DNA of 64,000 nt from Kineothrix sp. IPX-CK (lineage in GTDB: Bacteria; Bacillota; Clostridia; Lachnospirales; Lachnospiraceae): contig NZ_CP146256.1 of the NCBI RefSeq assembly GCF_039134705.1, positions 2,108,001 through 2,172,000 on the forward strand, given 5' to 3'. Under the pieces are notes generated by a model that was given only the letters and a program-made list of their open reading frames with translations, was not told where the DNA came from and ran no database searches. Shown here in pieces: positions 26,372 through 34,208 of this stretch. The position numbers and the translations under genes are program-made. How positions within the stretch are numbered: the stretch's first letter is position 1; every line of letters begins with the position of its first letter.

Positions 26372-26821
26372 ATGAGGGTGACGGTAAGGAAGATAGACAA
26401 CAAAGAGCAGGAGCAGGTGATCATTGAATGTGTCGAGCTGACGCAGGAAATCAAGGATATTTACACCTATGCCATATCAAAAGGAATCGAGCTGTCAGGT
26501 GCGGAAAACGGACATATTATAAAAATTAAGCTTGAAGAAATATATTATTTTGAAGCGGTAGATGAAAAGTTGTTCGCCTATACACAGAATCGGGTATTTG
26601 AGATAAAGCTCCGGCTGTATGAGGCGGAGAGGGCTTATGCTCCTTATCACTTCATTCGTTGCTCCAAGTCCGTGGTACTGAACCTCATGCAGCTAAAGAG
26701 CATCAGTCCGGCACTGAACGGCCGTTTTCTCGCCCACTTGAAAAATGGCGAGAAGGTGATGATTTCAAGGCAGTATATAGGTTCTATCAGAGAGACTGTG
26801 TTTGGAGGAAATATAAAATGA
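26372..26821 (+). CDS. LytTR DNA-binding protein without receiver domain
   Basis: A 149-residue regulator. The N-terminal 45 residues are a short helical/beta extension, and the rest is a LytTR domain (KIKLEEIYYFEAVDEKLFAYT, FIRCSKSVVLNLMQLKSI, ISRQYIGSIRE). It lacks a receiver domain, as in the common LytTR-DUF3021 pairs of Firmicutes, where the membrane partner is thought to inhibit the regulator. Starts 1 nt after the hydrolase stop and overlaps the DUF3021 gene by 4 nt. Confidence 0.88.
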   Translation: MRVTVRKIDNKEQEQVIIECVELTQEIKDIYTYAISKGIELSGAENGHIIKIKLEEIYYFEAVDEKLFAYTQNRVFEIKLRLYEAERAYAPYHFIRCSKSVVLNLMQLKSISPALNGRFLAHLKNGEKVMISRQYIGSIRETVFGGNIK

Positions 26822-27249
26822 AATGTAAAAATTTGATATCCGATTTGGCTGCGGCCTTTTTCATCAGTACAACTCTAATAACTATAGGCAGTGCTATCAT
26901 AGGCAGTGTTTATCTTAGAGAGGTCACCTTCGGCTATTATGCCTTTTTTTCTCCGCCTCTGATAGGGGTGTTGTCCTCTCTCCTGGGTATCGTGAGTTAT
27001 TCCAAGAGAGAACTTAGTGTAGTCGAAGCTATTGTAAGGAAGGGGCTTCATCTGTTTTTGATCGAAGCGATGATTTTCGGACTTAACTATGCTTCGGGAG
27101 TTCGTTTTTCACCGGGACTTTCTGTCATTCTGACTCTCTTTATTATGCTCGTATTCGTTTCCGTATATGTAATTACGTGGTTGAATGATAAGCGAGTGGC
27201 CGATGCCTTCAATAGGGAATTGGAGCTTTTTCAAAAAGGAATTGAATAA
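26818..27249 (+). CDS. DUF3021 four-helix membrane protein
   Basis: A 143-residue membrane protein with four hydrophobic helices (residues about 8-30, 40-60, 72-92, 102-122) and a charged C-terminal tail. DUF3021 proteins are typically encoded next to stand-alone LytTR regulators and probably control them at the membrane (in the LytTR regulatory system concept known from streptococci). The start overlaps the LytTR stop (ATGA at 26818-26821), so the two are translationally coupled. Confidence 0.85.
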   Translation: MKCKNLISDLAAAFFISTTLITIGSAIIGSVYLREVTFGYYAFFSPPLIGVLSSLLGIVSYSKRELSVVEAIVRKGLHLFLIEAMIFGLNYASGVRFSPGLSVILTLFIMLVFVSVYVITWLNDKRVADAFNRELELFQKGIE

Positions 27250-27283
27250 CGATGACGTAATAAAGCAAATTATAACGCACTGG

Positions 27284-27318
27284 AAATCTTAAGAACTTTA
27301 AGATTTTCGGTGTTTTTT
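27284..27318 (+). terminator. Weak terminator after the DUF3021 gene
   Basis: AAATCTTAA (27284-27292) pairs with TTAAGATTT (27298-27306), loop 5 nt; a T7 run follows about 6 nt later. The AT-rich stem is weak. Confidence 0.45.
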
Positions 27319-27680
27319 TATTTCATAGAAAAGACAGTGAGCAGAGCACACTTTTGTTCTTTTCAAACGAGAATTCGGGATAGGACGGTGAGATATATAA
27401 AGTCGAAAGAAATTGATTTATATAATAAAATGTTAGGTAACAAAAAATATAAAACAAAAACATAAAAAAGAATGAAAAAAGAAAAAAGTAAAATAAAACA
27501 AAATTATTAATTTTTGCATGTTCAAAAATCGACGATAATTAGATAATATGGATAGAAAATAAAAACATAAAAATAAAAAATATACAAATTGCTAACTTGC
27601 TATTGCTAAAAAGTAAAAAATATGTTAAGTTAAATATAACAAATGTAAGCTAACAAATGATTTTGAAAAGGAGAGCGGAT
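27319..27680. other. A-rich intergenic region and LacI-gene upstream region
   Basis: No gene seen. From about 27420 to 27600 the + strand is dominated by A with runs of 4-6 A at near-helical spacing, suggesting curved DNA. TTGCTA occurs three times (27589, 27597, 27603); the copy at 27597-27602 with TATGTT at 27621-27626 (18-nt spacer) is a weak promoter candidate for the LacI gene. AAGGAGA at about 27668 is its ribosome-binding site. Confidence 0.4.
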
Positions 27681-28691
27681 ATGGCAGCGCAAAAACCAAT
27701 ATCCATGCAGAACATTGCGGATGAGTTGGGCATCAGCAAGGTAACAGTTTCCAAAGCCCTGAACGGAAAAGACGGCGTAAGCGATGAACTGAAGGATAGA
27801 ATTTTTCAGGTGGCGGAACAATATGGCTATATCCTTCCCGACTACGGACAGCGGAAGACGAGGAAGGTCGGGGTCATCATGAGTGACCGGTTCACCTCTA
27901 TGTCGGACAGCGGGAAATTTTATATAGGAATGTATGAGAGAATCATTAGTGAACTGAGAAAGGCATCCTGTACCAGCGTTATGATTACTCCTAACAGAAA
28001 CAGTCTCATGGGAGATTTAGAGACGATTGAGAAAAAAGGAATGTTTGACGGTCTCATCCTATTGGGGATTCTGGACCATGTAGTCAGAGATAAGGTGGAC
28101 TCCATCGAGCTGCCGAAGGTCTATGTGGACGTATACGATGAGACGCATAAGTCCGATTCCGTAGTAACGGAGAATATCTACAGCACCTATGAGATGACGG
28201 AATACCTTATGCAGATGGGACATAAAAATATTGGATTCGTAGGTACGGTAGGAGCCACCACCAGCATTACGGACCGTTATCTTGGATATATGCGGGCTCT
28301 TATGGAACAGAGAGTAGATCCTAACCCGCAGTGGCTGATACCGGATAGAACGATAGAGGGAGAATCGATAGATCTTAAACTCCCCGATACGCTTCCCAGT
28401 GCTTTTTTGTGCAACTGCGATGAAGCGGCCTTTCGTCTGGTAAGGGTTTTGAAGGAAAGGAATCTTCGCATTCCGGATGACATATCTATCGTTGGCTTTG
28501 ATAACGATATTTATGCGGAGCTGTGTGAGCCTCAGCTTACGACGGTGGCCGTTAATATGGAAGAAATTGGTAAGGTAGTATCGAGGAGAATCATCAGGCA
28601 CATGGATAATCCGAGTAAGAAGGGCGGAGAGGTCTACCGGGTGGTAGGCAAAAATATTTTCAGAAACTCTGTCAAAGATTTAAATAAATGA
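27681..28691 (+). CDS. LacI-family transcriptional regulator of the glycan locus
   Basis: A 336-residue regulator with an N-terminal helix-turn-helix and hinge helix (MQNIADELGISKVTVSKALN, residues about 9-28) and a periplasmic-binding-protein-like effector domain ending with ISIVGFDNDIYAELCEPQLT, a standard LacI-family segment. ATG 27681 has AAGGAGA 8 nt upstream; an in-frame ATG at 27657 would overlap it. It is the first gene of the sugar-transport and glycoside hydrolase cluster and probably controls it in response to a released sugar. The effector is unknown. Confidence 0.93.
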   Translation: MAAQKPISMQNIADELGISKVTVSKALNGKDGVSDELKDRIFQVAEQYGYILPDYGQRKTRKVGVIMSDRFTSMSDSGKFYIGMYERIISELRKASCTSVMITPNRNSLMGDLETIEKKGMFDGLILLGILDHVVRDKVDSIELPKVYVDVYDETHKSDSVVTENIYSTYEMTEYLMQMGHKNIGFVGTVGATTSITDRYLGYMRALMEQRVDPNPQWLIPDRTIEGESIDLKLPDTLPSAFLCNCDEAAFRLVRVLKERNLRIPDDISIVGFDNDIYAELCEPQLTTVAVNMEEIGKVVSRRIIRHMDNPSKKGGEVYRVVGKNIFRNSVKDLNK

Positions 28692-28731
28692 AGATGCGGC
28701 AGCCGCATAAAGGCAAAGGAGGAGAAAGCAA

Positions 28732-29691
28732 TTGAGAAGTGAAAGTGTTCGGACGAAACGGAAAAAGAGACATTGGACAAAAAATGATACCGAGCTTTCG
28801 ATATTGGCGCTTCCCACCACGGTATGGTATATACTTTTTTGTTTCCTGCCGATGTTCGGGTTGGTCATTGCGTTTAAGAATTATAAAATTACGGGCGGAA
28901 AGAGCTTCATTTATAATGTGATCCACAGCGAATGGGCGGGCTTCAAGAACTTTGAGTTTTTAATTAAATCGAATGACCTGTACATCATACTGCGCAATAC
29001 TATTTTATATAATTTGACATTTATTGTTTTGGGGATGGTACTTTCCGTAGGTATGGCGATTATGATCAGCCTGCTGCACAATAAGAGGAAGTCAAAAGTC
29101 TATCAGACATTGATGTTTTTTCCCTATTTCATGTCATGGGTCGTTGTAGCATATTTTCTGGATGCCTTTTTGAATCAGAGCAACGGACTCGTTAACGGAA
29201 TGATCAGGGATGCGGGAAATACACCCATTCAATGGTACATGAAAGCGGGGCTATGGCCATTTATACTCATCTTTATGTATCTGTGGAAGTCTACCGGATA
29301 CAACATGATCATTTACTTATCCAGTATTACAGGAATCGACACTACCTTGTATGAAGCCGCGGTGGTAGACGGGGCCAACAAACGCCAGCAGGTATGGTAT
29401 ATTACACTTCCTTGCCTTAAAAACGTCATTATTATGATGTTCATCCTGAATGTGGGAAAGATATTTTATTCGGATTTCGGATTGTTCTACCAGCTTTCAC
29501 AAGGAGCCAGCGGTTCCATATTTAACGCGACGGCTACAATCGATACTTATGTATTTAACGCGCTCCAGTCGGCGACTCCAATTGGAATGACTTCGGCGGC
29601 TACCTTCTTCCAGTCGGTGGCATGCTGCATTACCATTCTTGTAGCCAATGCTATTGTGAAAAAAATCGATGAAGACAGCGCTATCATATAG
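28732..29691 (+). CDS. Sugar ABC permease, LplB-like
   Basis: A 319-residue CUT1-type permease with six membrane helices. The cytoplasmic EAA loop is present: YEAAVVDGANKRQQVWYITL. The N-terminal basic segment and LPTTVWYILFCFLPMFGLVI are typical of LplB-like permeases. The start is TTG 28732, with AAGGAGGAG 7 nt upstream. Partners are the LplC-like permease and the lipoprotein downstream; no ATPase gene is present, so a shared MsmX/MsmK-like ATPase encoded elsewhere is expected. Confidence 0.93.
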   Translation: MRSESVRTKRKKRHWTKNDTELSILALPTTVWYILFCFLPMFGLVIAFKNYKITGGKSFIYNVIHSEWAGFKNFEFLIKSNDLYIILRNTILYNLTFIVLGMVLSVGMAIMISLLHNKRKSKVYQTLMFFPYFMSWVVVAYFLDAFLNQSNGLVNGMIRDAGNTPIQWYMKAGLWPFILIFMYLWKSTGYNMIIYLSSITGIDTTLYEAAVVDGANKRQQVWYITLPCLKNVIIMMFILNVGKIFYSDFGLFYQLSQGASGSIFNATATIDTYVFNALQSATPIGMTSAATFFQSVACCITILVANAIVKKIDEDSAII

Positions 29692-29707
29692 AAAGGAGGA
29701 ATGGAAT

Positions 29708-30634
29708 ATGGGAAAAAATAAAGAGGCGGAAAATTCAGCCTCCAGGCTTAACATGATTGCAGGAAAAACAAACGCATTTTTCAACATTATTTTTACGATT
29801 GTTGCCTTGATGTGCATTATACCTGTGGTATTCATATTTATCATATCCATTTCATCCGAGCAGTCTATTAAGATGAACGGATACCGTTTTATACCGGAAG
29901 CTTTTTCTATTGACTCCTATCTATTTTTATTCAGGGAAGGAGAAATGATAGTCCATGCTCTTGGTATCTCCATTCTCGTTACGGTAGTGGGTACGGTGCT
30001 TGGCGTAGCGCTTACTACATTGATGGGGTATGTGCTTTCGAGGAGCGATTATAAGCTGAAGGGTTTCTGCACGATGATAGTATTTATTCCCATGATTTTT
30101 AACGGAGGTATGATTTCCTCTTATGTGGTAAATACGCAATTCATGCACCTGAAGGATTCCATATGGGCTTTAATTCTCCCGCTGTGTGTCTCTTCCTTTA
30201 ATGTAATTATATGTAAGACTTTTTTTAAGACGAATATTCCCGACTCGGTAATTGAATCGGCACAAATTGACGGCGCATCCCAGCTTACTATTTTCGGTAA
30301 AATAGCCATACCGCTGTCTAAACCTTTGATAGCCACTATAGCGCTGTTTTTGACTTTTGGATATTGGAATGACTGGTTCCAGTCTTCTCTGTATATTACG
30401 AATACGAAACTGTTTTCCCTGCAGGCCCTTTTAGACCATGTGCAGAGGAACATTCAGATGATGGCGAATAATCCGACTCTGGGAGTCACGATGCAGCAAT
30501 ATATGAATTCTATGCCCAAAGAAGGCGCGAGAATGGCTATGGCGATTATCATCATCGTTCCTATCGCATGTACCTATCCGTTTTTCCAGAAATACTTTAT
30601 ATCCGGACTGACGGTAGGAGCGGTAAAGGGTTGA
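29708..30634 (+). CDS. Sugar ABC permease, LplC/YtcP-like
   Basis: A 308-residue six-helix permease, the second half of the importer. The EAA loop is ESAQIDGASQLTIFGKIAIP. ATG 29708 follows AAAGGAGG by 8 nt; an in-frame ATG at 29669 lies inside the preceding gene and was not chosen. It ends GLTVGAVKG, as many LplC-type proteins do. A CRE-like site lies just after its stop. Confidence 0.93.
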   Translation: MGKNKEAENSASRLNMIAGKTNAFFNIIFTIVALMCIIPVVFIFIISISSEQSIKMNGYRFIPEAFSIDSYLFLFREGEMIVHALGISILVTVVGTVLGVALTTLMGYVLSRSDYKLKGFCTMIVFIPMIFNGGMISSYVVNTQFMHLKDSIWALILPLCVSSFNVIICKTFFKTNIPDSVIESAQIDGASQLTIFGKIAIPLSKPLIATIALFLTFGYWNDWFQSSLYITNTKLFSLQALLDHVQRNIQMMANNPTLGVTMQQYMNSMPKEGARMAMAIIIIVPIACTYPFFQKYFISGLTVGAVKG

Positions 30635-30643
30635 TAAAAATTT

Positions 30644-30661
30644 TGAAAACGCTTGCGTTTT
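30644..30661. promoter_or_regulatory. CRE-like / LacI-type operator between permease and binding protein
   Basis: TTGAAAACGCTTGCGT (30644-30659) matches the Firmicute catabolite-responsive element WTGNAANCGNWWNCAW at 15 of 16 positions. It also contains a 7-bp inverted repeat, AAAACGC-TT-GCGTTTT (30646-30661). It may be bound by CcpA or by the LacI regulator of this locus, affecting read-through into the binding-protein gene or a local promoter. Confidence 0.58.
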
Positions 30662-30736
30662 ATTTTCAGGGAGCGAAAGTATTCCTGAAAGAAACACTTT
30701 TAAATGATATAAAAGTAAAAGAAAAGGAGAGGTTGT

Positions 30737-32236
30737 ATGAAAAAGAGATTTGTAGCAATGGCAATGGCGTGTGTTATGGGAATCGGCCTTCTTGCAGGAT
30801 GCGGAAGCAATGGCGGAGCACAGACTGGCACGGGCAATGAGACGGCAGGCAAGGAAACTACTGAAGCGCCTGCGGCGGGTGAGGAAAGCAGCAATAGCGG
30901 CGAGGTCGTTACGTTAAAATGGATTCAGGTAGGAAACGGAATGCCTACCAACTACGACGCATGGCTGGCTCAGATCAATCCTTATTTAGAGGAAAAAATC
31001 GGAGTGAATGTGGATATGGAAATCGTACCTTGGGGCGACTGGGATAACCGCCGCAGCGTAATCGTTAACTCGGGAGAGGCGTTCGACATTCTTTTTACAG
31101 ACCAGGCGAGATATAATTCGGAAGTAGCGACAGGAGCATTCCTAGATATGACCGACCTTTTAAAGACCTCGGCACCGGATTTGTATTCAATGATTCCTGA
31201 GGATTATTGGCGGGCGGCTTCCATCAACGGAAAAGTTTACGGAGTACCTACCTATAAAGACAGCTCTGTAACCGAATATTTTATCTGGGATAAAGCAGTA
31301 GCGGATAAATACAATATCGATATCAATACGGTAAATGATTTCACGAGCTTATATGATGCGCTTAAGACTATTAAGGACGGCGAAGGAACTGAGCCCTACT
31401 ATATGTCGAAATCGGGAGCCGATTTCCTTGTGACGGCTTATTTCGATCAATTGGGTGCAGGTCTTTCTGCTCTCGGTGTCAAATACAATGATGATACGAA
31501 GACTGTTGTAAATCCGTTGGAGGATGAGGACATTCTGAAAAATCTCGATATCATACATCAGATGTATAAGGAAGGAATTATAAACGGTGACGCTCCGACA
31601 GCGGACGATGCGAATAAATATAGAACGTTCTTCACAGCACAGGGCTGGAGTGGAGCGGCAGCTTCCACATGGGGACCGAACAACGGAATTGAAGACTGCG
31701 TAGCGGTACAGTACGGCGATACGGTAGTATCCAACACCTCAGTACGAGGTTCCCTGAATGCCATTTACTCGGGCTGTGAGCATCCGGATAAGGCGCTTGA
31801 GCTATTACAGCTTGTAAATACCGACTCCAAAGTACGTGACTGGTTATATTACGGCGTGGAAGGCGAGAACTTTAACTATACGGATGACGGCAAAATTGAG
31901 AAATTGAACTCCGACTGGAGCATGGCTGGATATACGCAGGGTACTTTCTTCAATGTTTCCCAGCTTGCAGAGACAGAAGTAAATCAGTGGGATGAAGTAA
32001 AGGAACTGAATGCAAACGCGGAACCTTCCGTTATGCTGGGCTTCGATATGGATACCAGCAGTGTAGAGACCGAGCTGGCAAGCTGCCGTGCGGTATATGA
32101 GAAATACAAATCCGAATTCTGGACCGGAGCCAGGGACCCGAGAGAATTGATCGAAGTAATTAAGGGCGAACTGGATGCAGCAGGCTGGGAAACCATCCGC
32201 GTGGAAGCTCAGAAGCAGGTTGATGCCGCGGAGTAA
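30737..32236 (+). CDS. Sugar-binding lipoprotein of the ABC importer
   Basis: A 499-residue extracellular solute-binding protein. Lipoprotein signal MKKRFVAMAMACVMGIGLLA with lipobox LLAGC (Cys22), a low-complexity Gly/Thr/Glu linker (residues 23-55), then a type I sugar-binding fold. The C-terminal part resembles the DUF3502 region seen in LplA-type binding proteins. Probable ligands are oligosaccharides released from mannose- or GlcNAc-containing glycans, inferred from the neighbouring hydrolases. Strong AAAAGGAGAGG ribosome-binding site. Followed by a terminator that would favour its expression over the hydrolases. Confidence 0.92.
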   Translation: MKKRFVAMAMACVMGIGLLAGCGSNGGAQTGTGNETAGKETTEAPAAGEESSNSGEVVTLKWIQVGNGMPTNYDAWLAQINPYLEEKIGVNVDMEIVPWGDWDNRRSVIVNSGEAFDILFTDQARYNSEVATGAFLDMTDLLKTSAPDLYSMIPEDYWRAASINGKVYGVPTYKDSSVTEYFIWDKAVADKYNIDINTVNDFTSLYDALKTIKDGEGTEPYYMSKSGADFLVTAYFDQLGAGLSALGVKYNDDTKTVVNPLEDEDILKNLDIIHQMYKEGIINGDAPTADDANKYRTFFTAQGWSGAAASTWGPNNGIEDCVAVQYGDTVVSNTSVRGSLNAIYSGCEHPDKALELLQLVNTDSKVRDWLYYGVEGENFNYTDDGKIEKLNSDWSMAGYTQGTFFNVSQLAETEVNQWDEVKELNANAEPSVMLGFDMDTSSVETELASCRAVYEKYKSEFWTGARDPRELIEVIKGELDAAGWETIRVEAQKQVDAAE

Positions 32237-32284
32237 AATATGAAATAATGAGCAACAAGCTTCACGGATTGCTCTTATATTAAC

Positions 32285-32326
32285 AAAGGAGCATTTTCAA
32301 TAGCATTAGGAGAATGCTCCTTTTTA
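32285..32326 (+). terminator. Terminator between binding protein and hydrolase genes
   Basis: GGAGCATTTTC (32288-32298) pairs with GAGAATGCTCC (32310-32320) with one G-T pair, followed by TTTTT. Flanking AAA pairs extend it. It probably acts as a partial terminator between the transporter and the glycosidase genes. A weaker GAGCAA/TTGCTC hairpin lies just upstream. Confidence 0.82.
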
Positions 32327-32344
32327 AAAAGTATGGGGTGTGAA

Positions 32345-34195
32345 ATGTATCTGATTCCTGAACCAAAAGCATTGACAATAAATGACGGATTCTATTATCT
32401 GCCTTACTGCGGAACCGTCGAAATACCGCTTTCCTGCTCGCAAAGGGCTTATGGTTTTGCGAAGCTGCTCCAGGAAGATATTATAGACGAACTGGGCTTT
32501 TTCTATGGGATCGTAAAAGGAACGAAAGAAGGAACGATAAATCTCAGCGTGAGGGAAACTCTTGGGAGTGAGCATTACCTGTTTGATGTCAGTGAAGAAG
32601 GCATTTATATACAAGGCGGAGATGAGAACGGACTTCTGTATGGAATCCAGACCTTTCGGCAGATTCTTCGTCAGGAAGGTGCCTGTATTCCCTGCCTTTG
32701 CATGGAGGATTATCCGTCTCTTCCTAACAGAGGCTTTTTTCACGATGTGACGAGGGGCAGAGTACCGACGCTTGAGTGGCTGAAGAATTTGGCGGATACG
32801 CTGAGCTTTTATAAGATGAATCAGATGCAGCTCTATATAGAGCACAGCTTTCTTTTTGCGCAGCTCAGTGAGATGTGGAGGGACGATACTCCTCTGCGCG
32901 CGCAGGAGATCATGGAGCTTGATGCCTATTGTATGGAGAGGGGGATTGAACTTATTCCTTCCCTTTCTACCTTTGGACATTTGTATAAGCTTCTGAATAC
33001 AAAAAAATACAGATATCTTTGTGAGCTGACGGATGCGGGAAGGAAACCCTTCAGCTTTATGGACAGAATGGCCCATCATACCATAGATGTCTCTAACGAG
33101 GAGAGCTTTTCTCTGGTCAAGCAAATGATCGCCGAGTATATGCCGTTATTTTCCTCGGGGAAATTCAATATTTGTGCGGATGAAACCTTCGATTTGGGAA
33201 AAGGAAGAAATAAGGAAAGGGCCTCGCAGGAGGGTGTTGATGCTCTTTACATGGAATATGTGGAGAAATTGTGCGGATTTCTTGCTGAAAACGGTCGCAT
33301 TCCTATGCTTTGGGGTGATGTCATGCTGGATTTCCCCGAATTTGCTAATCGGCTGCCGGAGGGGACGGTATGCCTGAACTGGGGCTATGCATATAATCAG
33401 ACAGAGGATTCTACCCGCATTTATGCGGAAAACGGAGTGAGACAATATGTATGTCCCGGTGTAGCGGGATGGAACCAGCTTTTGAACCTGCAAAGGAATT
33501 CCTACGAAAACATTTCCAGGATGTGTGAATATGCAATGAAATATAAAGCCGAAGGGATGCTCAATACGGATTGGGGAGATTTCGGTCATATCAACCATCC
33601 GGCATTCAGCATTCCGGGGCTTATTTACGGTGCGGCGGCTTCGTGGAACGGCGGCCTTCCTTCTTACGAGGAGATGAATGAGGCCATTTCTTCCCTGGAG
33701 TATGGAGATTCCTCCGGCACTTTGTTAAATATAGCAGGAAGGCTGGGGGAGCAGGAATGCTTTGGCTGGGGAAACGCTGTTTACTGGAAGGAAAAAGGCT
33801 CTAAATCGGATGTCTCCAGGAAGAAAGAAGTTCTGGCAGAAGCTGCAGAACGGGTGAAAACCATACCGGAGAAAAATCGGGAAATAGATGTCTGCGTACA
33901 GGAGCTTGCGGGATGCACGAAATTCATGGACGGCACAATGCGAAAGAGAATTTATCCCTATTTACTGGCGGCAGAAGGAATGAAGCTGTTTAACCGCATC
34001 GGGGGAATCGTTGTGAACGCCGAAACGGAAAGCTATGTTACAGAAGATGTATTTCAGGCTGCGGAGGAACTGGAAAAGTGGTATTATCAATATAAGCTTT
34101 TGTGGCACACGGTAAGCAGGGAATCGGAACTTTACCGCATTGGAGAGGTGATTTTCTGGTATGCCGATTATTTAAGGGATTTGAAAGGATTGTAG
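32345..34195 (+). CDS. GH20 family beta-N-acetylhexosaminidase
   Basis: A 616-residue cytoplasmic (no signal peptide) glycoside hydrolase. An N-terminal GH20b-like domain (about residues 1-120) is followed by the catalytic barrel with RGFFHDVTRGRVPTLEWLK and the Asp-Glu pair in NICADETFDLGKG (substrate-assisted catalysis in GH20). It would remove terminal GlcNAc or GalNAc from imported oligosaccharides. ATG 32345 is preferred over ATG 32333, which abuts the terminator; GGGGTG precedes it. First of five consecutive catabolic genes. Confidence 0.85.
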   Translation: MYLIPEPKALTINDGFYYLPYCGTVEIPLSCSQRAYGFAKLLQEDIIDELGFFYGIVKGTKEGTINLSVRETLGSEHYLFDVSEEGIYIQGGDENGLLYGIQTFRQILRQEGACIPCLCMEDYPSLPNRGFFHDVTRGRVPTLEWLKNLADTLSFYKMNQMQLYIEHSFLFAQLSEMWRDDTPLRAQEIMELDAYCMERGIELIPSLSTFGHLYKLLNTKKYRYLCELTDAGRKPFSFMDRMAHHTIDVSNEESFSLVKQMIAEYMPLFSSGKFNICADETFDLGKGRNKERASQEGVDALYMEYVEKLCGFLAENGRIPMLWGDVMLDFPEFANRLPEGTVCLNWGYAYNQTEDSTRIYAENGVRQYVCPGVAGWNQLLNLQRNSYENISRMCEYAMKYKAEGMLNTDWGDFGHINHPAFSIPGLIYGAAASWNGGLPSYEEMNEAISSLEYGDSSGTLLNIAGRLGEQECFGWGNAVYWKEKGSKSDVSRKKEVLAEAAERVKTIPEKNREIDVCVQELAGCTKFMDGTMRKRIYPYLLAAEGMKLFNRIGGIVVNAETESYVTEDVFQAAEELEKWYYQYKLLWHTVSRESELYRIGEVIFWYADYLRDLKGL

Positions 34196-34208
34196 GAGGA
34201 AGAGTCAT

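Noticed and set aside
32324..33124. Long minus-strand open frame opposite the GH20 gene
   Set aside because: Antisense shadow of a well-supported GH20 enzyme; no ribosome-binding site or family resemblance.
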